Assembly (NCBI GenBank): GCA_937917475.1
Contig: CALDNF010000169.1
Coordinates: 1 to 10,199 of the forward strand
Origin: an uncultured Faecalibacterium sp.
Lineage (GTDB): Bacteria; Bacillota; Clostridia; Oscillospirales; Ruminococcaceae
Length of the DNA: 10,199 nucleotides
Direction of reading: 5' to 3'
Below the pieces are notes generated by a model that was not told the origin of the DNA, made no database searches, and saw nothing but the letters and a program-made list of their open reading frames with translations. A program made the position numbers and the translations under genes. Positions 6,772 through 10,199 of this stretch are shown here, one piece after another; positions within the stretch are counted from its first letter, which is position 1; the number at the start of each line of letters is the position of its first letter.

Positions 6772-6805
6772 AGCTGGCATTGCGAAGCAATGACTGAGAG
6801 GGCTA
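6772..6805 (-). repeat. Right arm of the perfect 34-bp outer inverted repeat
   Basis: Exact reverse complement of 6449-6482. On the minus strand it begins TAGCCCTC directly after the TAA stop of the dipeptidase gene. Unlike the left arm, it lacks the second hairpin (C-rich stem), so it is a truncated unit joined to U4. Confidence 0.95.
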
Positions 6806-8290
6806 TTACGCATCCGATCTCGAATAGGCGTTCTTCATGCCGCTGCTGAGCTCAAAGAGAACTTTATCCAGCGTATCGGCGGCATGGGCCTTGAGGGCTT
6901 TGGCGATGGCCTCATTGCCTGCAATGCGCAGAGCGGCCTGCTTGGCGGGGTCGGTCTCGGCAGCCTGAAGCTTATCGTACTGGTTCAGCAGGGCACGGCA
7001 GGACGAGAGGACAGCCAGCTCATACCGCTCCACATGGATGAGGGATTTGCTGTAGGAGGCATCGGCCATAGCAGCGATCATCCGGCTGACCCAATAGAAG
7101 CTGTCGGTGGAGACTTCCTTGGTAGTGCAGGCCAGATAAGCCGGAGTCTCGGTGACGTTGGCGTAGAAGGGCACCATGGTATTGAAGGCGTTGGACGCAT
7201 AGGCGATCCACTCCACGGCACGATAAGCTTCGGGGACATCGGGCCGCATCTGGATCAGGGCCATGAAGTCGTTGCGGTTGATGCCGATGGAACGGTAAGC
7301 TCCCCGCATAGCCGGGTCGCCGTAGCTGGCATAGGGGTCATAAGGCGTGCCCTGATAATGGGAGGACAGCACATACTTCACATCCTCGGGGGTCAGCTTC
7401 TTTTCGGGCACCATGCACCAGGGCAGATCGTCGGAGCGGGGGCCGTACTCGGCGTTGGGGCCGTCCCAGACCTTTGTGCGGGGGTTCAGATACCGGAGCA
7501 TGAACCATGCACGAGGGGTGTTGTAAACGTGGTCGGCGTCCTCATGGCTGCCAAAGGCATCCCGGGGGTTCAGCTTTCCGTTCAGCGAGAGGTCGAGATG
7601 GTTCTCGGCGATGAACTCCCGCAGGTCAGCCGAGCACATGAAGTTCTTCTGCTCACCCAGAGCGTCGTCCAGATCAAAGGCGTCGATGCCCAGCTGATTG
7701 GGCATCACCACATATACGTCGTCCGGAACACGGCGGGCGATCCAGTGGTGTCCGCCGATGGTCTCCAACCACCAGATCTCGTCCACGTCCTGAAAAGCGA
7801 TGCCGTTCATTTCGTAAGTACCGTACTCTTTGAGCAGGCTGCCCAGCCGCTGCACGCCCTCCCGGGCCGAGTGGATATAGGGCAGGACGAGATAGACGAT
7901 ATCCTCCTCGCCGATGCCGCCGGGCACTTCGGGCTGGCCATCTCTGGCGGGCTGATAGACCACCAGCGGGTCGGCCCCCAATACCCGGGGGTTGGAGGTG
8001 ATGGTCTCGGTGGCGGTCATGCCCACGTTGGCAGCGTTGACGCCCGAAGCCGCCCAGATGCCCTTGCCCTCCACTGCGTTGGGCATGGCGGTCATCCGCA
8101 GGGCGTTGCCGGGCAGCGGGATCTCCACATGGGACAGGACGGACTTATAGACCGCCGGATGCTCCTCCGGCGGCACCACCACGAACTTTTTTGCGGTGAA
8201 ATGCCCCGACCCGGAATCGTCGTTGCGGGCGATCATGGTGGAGCCGTCATAGGATGCGTTTTTGCCGACTAAGATTGTTGTGCAGGCCAT
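6806..8290 (-). CDS. C69-family dipeptidase (PepD-like Ntn hydrolase)
   Basis: A 494-residue peptidase of MEROPS family C69, cutting dipeptides in the cytoplasm. The N-terminus MACTTILVGKNASYDGS places Cys3 as the expected N-terminal nucleophile after short propeptide removal; TMIARNDDSGSGH (18-30), GIWAASGVNAANVGMTATET (77-96), VLPYIHSAREGVQRLGSLL (135-153) and DEIWWLETIGGHHWIARRVP (170-189) are typical of the family. Length is normal. The ATG at 8290 has GGGAGG nine bases upstream; the open frame reaches 8386 but has no better start. No signal peptide or membrane segment is seen. It appears to be monocistronic, with a candidate promoter just upstream, and ends exactly where the repeat island begins. 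A role in peptide use is inferred from the family. Confidence 0.93.
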   Translation of the reverse strand: MACTTILVGKNASYDGSTMIARNDDSGSGHFTAKKFVVVPPEEHPAVYKSVLSHVEIPLPGNALRMTAMPNAVEGKGIWAASGVNAANVGMTATETITSNPRVLGADPLVVYQPARDGQPEVPGGIGEEDIVYLVLPYIHSAREGVQRLGSLLKEYGTYEMNGIAFQDVDEIWWLETIGGHHWIARRVPDDVYVVMPNQLGIDAFDLDDALGEQKNFMCSADLREFIAENHLDLSLNGKLNPRDAFGSHEDADHVYNTPRAWFMLRYLNPRTKVWDGPNAEYGPRSDDLPWCMVPEKKLTPEDVKYVLSSHYQGTPYDPYASYGDPAMRGAYRSIGINRNDFMALIQMRPDVPEAYRAVEWIAYASNAFNTMVPFYANVTETPAYLACTTKEVSTDSFYWVSRMIAAMADASYSKSLIHVERYELAVLSSCRALLNQYDKLQAAETDPAKQAALRIAGNEAIAKALKAHAADTLDKVLFELSSGMKNAYSRSDA

Positions 8291-8326
8291 AAATACTTTC
8301 CTCCCGATCATAGGTTTGCTGCCACT

Positions 8327-8355
8327 ATTGTAAAACTTTGCCCCGGGAAAAGCAA
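8327..8355 (-). promoter_or_regulatory. Putative promoter of the C69 dipeptidase gene
   Basis: On the minus strand TTGCTT (8355-8350), 17 bases, TACAAT (8332-8327), about 37 bp before the ATG. The -10 is good and the -35 matches only at TTG. Confidence 0.5.
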
Positions 8356-8395
8356 GAGCCCCATGAGACGGACCTGAAAGGGGCACAGAAACAGG

Positions 8396-8429
8396 AAAAC
8401 CCCCTGCCCGGCGTGATGCGGGCAGGGGG
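8396..8429 (-). terminator. Intrinsic terminator of the citrate lyase unit
   Basis: CCCCCTGCCCG (8400-8410) pairs perfectly over 11 bases with CGGGCAGGGGG (8419-8429) round an eight-base loop. On the minus strand TTTTCCTGTTT follows, and the citF stop lies 170 bp upstream. On the plus strand CTTTCGGTTTT follows, so it could also work in that direction. Confidence 0.85.
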
Positions 8430-8480
8430 CTTTCGGTTTTATGCCGGTATAAAACACAAAACCATTAAAAGGAGAATCGC

Positions 8481-8627
8481 ATGAAGTTGTGTGTCAATGG
8501 TCTCCGGCGGCTTGAGAAGAGCGAAGGGAATCCCGTGAACTGGTTCCGAAATCCCGCAGGTTGGCAAGCTGCGGAGAGAACGCCGGAGGTGGCTGCACTC
8601 AATCTTCGCGGAAGGAGAAAGGCTTGA
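8481..8627 (+). CDS. Possible 48-codon small ORF antisense to the citF 3' end
   Basis: An ATG at 8481 follows a textbook ribosome binding site (AAAAGGAGA, six bases before ATG) and opens 48 codons to a TGA at 8625-8627, overlapping the last 29 bases of citF in the opposite direction. The protein would be basic and hydrophilic (MKLCVNGLRRLEKSEGNPVN at the start) with two Trp and no signal peptide; I do not recognise it. Against coding: by my count 27 of its 47 sense codons after the ATG end in G or C (57%), visibly lower than neighbouring genes, and the stretch is highly self-complementary. A TATAAA lies at 8448-8453 but without a -35. It may instead be a structured RNA region. Confidence 0.25.
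   Translation: MKLCVNGLRRLEKSEGNPVNWFRNPAGWQAAERTPEVAALNLRGRRKA
8501..8588. other. Self-complementary stretch with two alternative folds
   Basis: CTCCGGCG (8502-8509) pairs with CGCCGGAG (8581-8588), enclosing GGG-AAT-CCC (8526-8534) and CCGCAG/CTGCGG (8554-8559/8569-8574). A competing fold pairs TCTCCG (8501-8506) with CGGAGA (8572-8577) and GCTTG (8510-8514) with CAAGC (8565-8569). It lies in the 3' untranslated region of citF on the minus strand, or inside the small ORF on the plus strand. I do not recognise an RNA family. Confidence 0.5.
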
Positions 8628-10167
8628 CTTCACGGACGACATCCATGATGGTGCCGTCACGGGCTTCGATGATGCCCACCACACGGTCGCCGAACTGGAC
8701 CTTGTCCGGCTCGCCGACGATGGAGTAAGCGATATCCCGCAGCTCCTCAATGGTCTTGAGGGGCACGCAGTCGGCCTTCTGGAGAGCTTCCAGCAGGTCG
8801 GGGCGGCGGGGGTTGACGGCCACGCCGTAATCGGTAACGACGATATCCACGCTCTCGCCCGGGGTGGTCACGGTGGTGACATCGGTGCAGATGGCGGGGA
8901 TACGGCCCTGCAGCAGGGGGGCAATGACGATGGTGCACTTTGCGCCCTGTGCGGTATCGGGATGGCCGCCCTGTGCGCCGGTGATGACGCCGTCAGAGCC
9001 CACAACGACGTTGCAGTTGAAGTGGGTATCGACTTCCAGAGAAGCCAGAATGACGTAATCCAGCTTGTTGACGAAAGCGCCCTTATTCATCGGGCTTGCA
9101 TACTCGCCAGCAGAGATGGGGAAATGGTTGGGGTTGGAGCGGACATTGCTGACAGCGTCCAGATCAAAGTCCTGCGTATCGACCAGCTTGCGGGCCAGAC
9201 CACGGTCCAGCAGCTCGCACATGGGCTTGGTCAGGCCGCCGACGCCCAGACCCATATGGATGTTCTTCTCCTCCATGATCTTGCTCAGGGAGATGGTGGA
9301 AGCAATGGATGCACCGCCGACACCGGTCTGATAGGAGAAGCCGTCCTTGAAGTAGGGGGTGTTGGCCACGACCTGCGTGCAGTACTCAGCCATCAGCAGC
9401 TTGCGCTGGTCGGTGGTGGGCTTGGCAGCACCGGTAGCGATCTTTTCGGGGATGCCGATCTGATCCACGACGCAGACGTAATCCACCTTGGTCTGGTTGA
9501 TCTCGGCGGGGTAGTTGGGGTAAGCCACCAGACAATCGGTGACAGCAACGACGTAGTCTGCCTGATCTGCGTCCACGTAAGCGTAGCTCAGCACGCCGCA
9601 GTTGGTCTTGCCGCCCATGCCGGAGCAGTTGCCGTACTCGTCGCAGGAAGGTGCGCCGATGAAAGCGATATCGATGTGCGTCTCGCCAGTCTCAATGGCG
9701 CGAACACGGCCGCCGTGGCTGCGCATGGTGGCCAGACCCTTCAGCTTGCCGTGGGAGATGGCATCGCCGATCTTGCCGCGGACGCCGGAGGACTCGATGT
9801 TGACGATGGTGCCGTCCTCGATCATGGGGACCAGAGCATCGTGAGCCTTGCCCAGAGAGCTTGCGCTCAGGGTGATGTTCTTGAAGCCCATCTTGTGGAC
9901 TTCCTCCATGACCATGCAGACCACCAGATCACCCTCACGGAAGTGATGGTGGAAGGAAAGGGTCATGCCGTCATGGGCGTTGCACTTGACCAGTGCCTCG
10001 TGGATGTCCTTGACCATCTTGTCGTGGTCGTTCTTCATCACAGGAGTGACGGAGGGGCCGGCCTTCTTGAAGGCCTTGCCGTTTTTATAGTTGTTGCCCT
10101 GAAAGACCTCTTTGCCGGTGCGCTCAAGGATCTCTTCGGGAATGTCTCTGCCGACTGCGTTGATCAT
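8599..10167 (-). CDS. citF: Citrate lyase alpha subunit (citrate CoA-transferase)
   Basis: A 522-residue CitF, the acyl-carrier-protein transferase subunit (EC 2.8.3.10) of citrate lyase, which with CitD and CitE splits citrate to acetate and oxaloacetate in anaerobes. Recognisable segments: MINAVGRDIPEEI at the N-terminus, HHHFREGD (73-80), IESSGVRGKIGDAISHGKL (124-142), FIGAPSCDEYGNCSGMGG (169-186), TGVGGASIASTISLS (281-295), GAQGGHPDTAQGAKC (397-411) and the C-terminal VTDYGVAVNPRRPDL (444-458). Length is normal for the family (about 510). The ATG at 10167 is preceded by AAGGGGG ten bases away. An upstream stop codon overlaps that site, consistent with the usual citD-citE-citF order. No citX or citG follows; a terminator ends the unit. 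Confidence 0.96.
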   Translation of the reverse strand: MINAVGRDIPEEILERTGKEVFQGNNYKNGKAFKKAGPSVTPVMKNDHDKMVKDIHEALVKCNAHDGMTLSFHHHFREGDLVVCMVMEEVHKMGFKNITLSASSLGKAHDALVPMIEDGTIVNIESSGVRGKIGDAISHGKLKGLATMRSHGGRVRAIETGETHIDIAFIGAPSCDEYGNCSGMGGKTNCGVLSYAYVDADQADYVVAVTDCLVAYPNYPAEINQTKVDYVCVVDQIGIPEKIATGAAKPTTDQRKLLMAEYCTQVVANTPYFKDGFSYQTGVGGASIASTISLSKIMEEKNIHMGLGVGGLTKPMCELLDRGLARKLVDTQDFDLDAVSNVRSNPNHFPISAGEYASPMNKGAFVNKLDYVILASLEVDTHFNCNVVVGSDGVITGAQGGHPDTAQGAKCTIVIAPLLQGRIPAICTDVTTVTTPGESVDIVVTDYGVAVNPRRPDLLEALQKADCVPLKTIEELRDIAYSIVGEPDKVQFGDRVVGIIEARDGTIMDVVREVKPFSFRED

Positions 10168-10182
10168 AATTACAAATCCCCC

Positions 10183-10199
10183 TTATACACGCCGGATGC
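10183..10199 (-). CDS. Possible 3' end of the gene upstream of citF (citE expected)
   Basis: On the minus strand the last bases read ATC CGG CGT GTA TAA, giving a C-terminus IRRV and a stop 15 bp before the citF ATG, inside its ribosome binding site. Only the position, and the known citE-citF order, suggest identity; too few bases are present to recognise it. Confidence 0.3.

Larger units (their letters stand above)
6412..6805. repeat. Nested palindromic repeat island between convergent genes
   Basis: About 390 bp filled by copies of one unit: CTCAGTCA or similar, a small hairpin with a three-base loop, CCAGCTCCCTC, AAA, GAGGGAGCC, then T-rich. Copies: U1 6412-6446 (degenerate), U2 6449-6500 and U3 6636-6689 pointing right; U4 6716-6769 and U5 6772-6805 (half) pointing left. 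U1 and U2 are direct repeats offset by 37 bp. The first hairpin has different bases in U2 (CATTGC/GCAATG) and U3 (CACGGC/GCCGTG) but keeps pairing. It resembles a miniature, non-coding palindromic element (REP/BOX/MITE-like). It carries the end of the LysR gene and abuts the stop codon of the dipeptidase. Confidence 0.85.

Noticed and set aside
6412..6805. CRISPR array
   Set aside because: Units are few, in opposed orientations, internally palindromic and not separated by unique spacers of equal length; no cas gene nearby.
6884..8272. A 462-codon plus-strand frame opposite the C69 dipeptidase
   Set aside because: Antisense shadow rich in Gly, His and Val; the minus-strand gene is a clear family member.
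8481..8600. Cobalamin, FMN or THF riboswitch
   Set aside because: Fragments such as GGGAATCCCGTGAA looked suggestive, but the conserved core boxes of these families could not be found in the right order on either strand.

Overview
The window looks like chromosomal DNA of a high-GC gut Firmicute of the Oscillospiraceae/Ruminococcaceae type, and Faecalibacterium or a close relative is my best guess. The reasons are GC-rich codon use, strong AGGAGG-type ribosome binding sites, TTGACA/TATAAT promoters, a tRNA with encoded CCA, an anaerobic C4-acid and citrate gene set, and a GC-rich palindromic repeat island. The taxon is an inference; no marker gene settles it.

Layout. Bases 1-1774 (minus): a malic enzyme followed, 15 bp on, by the alpha subunit of an iron-sulfur fumarate hydratase that runs off the left edge. 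Bases 1997-3139 (plus, divergent): a secreted lipoprotein built like trigger factor without its ribosome-binding domain. Bases 3227-3428: a tRNA-Leu(CAG) with a near-consensus promoter and a strong hairpin terminator. Bases 3451-4831: a phage-like regulatory switch, with two translationally coupled small regulators on the minus strand and, divergently, an XRE-S24 repressor of the self-cleaving LexA/CI/UmuD type. Both promoters and two 17-bp inverted repeats can be read in the gap. Bases 4842-6530 (plus): trmO and a LysR regulator, spaced 10 and 12 bp, probably co-transcribed with the repressor. Bases 6412-6805: a nested palindromic repeat island between convergent genes, which supplies the C-terminus of the LysR protein. 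Bases 6806-8290 (minus): a C69 dipeptidase. Bases 8396-8598: a terminator and a structured stretch that holds a possible 48-codon ORF. Bases 8599-10167 (minus): citrate lyase alpha subunit, probably preceded by another cit gene beyond the right edge.

How it fits together. Citrate lyase (citrate to acetate plus oxaloacetate), fumarate hydratase (fumarate/malate) and malic enzyme (malate to pyruvate plus CO2) all belong to C4-dicarboxylate fermentation, but the two loci are separate units. The most distinctive parts are the SOS-style switch whose repressor is transcribed with ordinary housekeeping genes, and the repeat island whose hairpin stems differ in sequence but keep their pairing.
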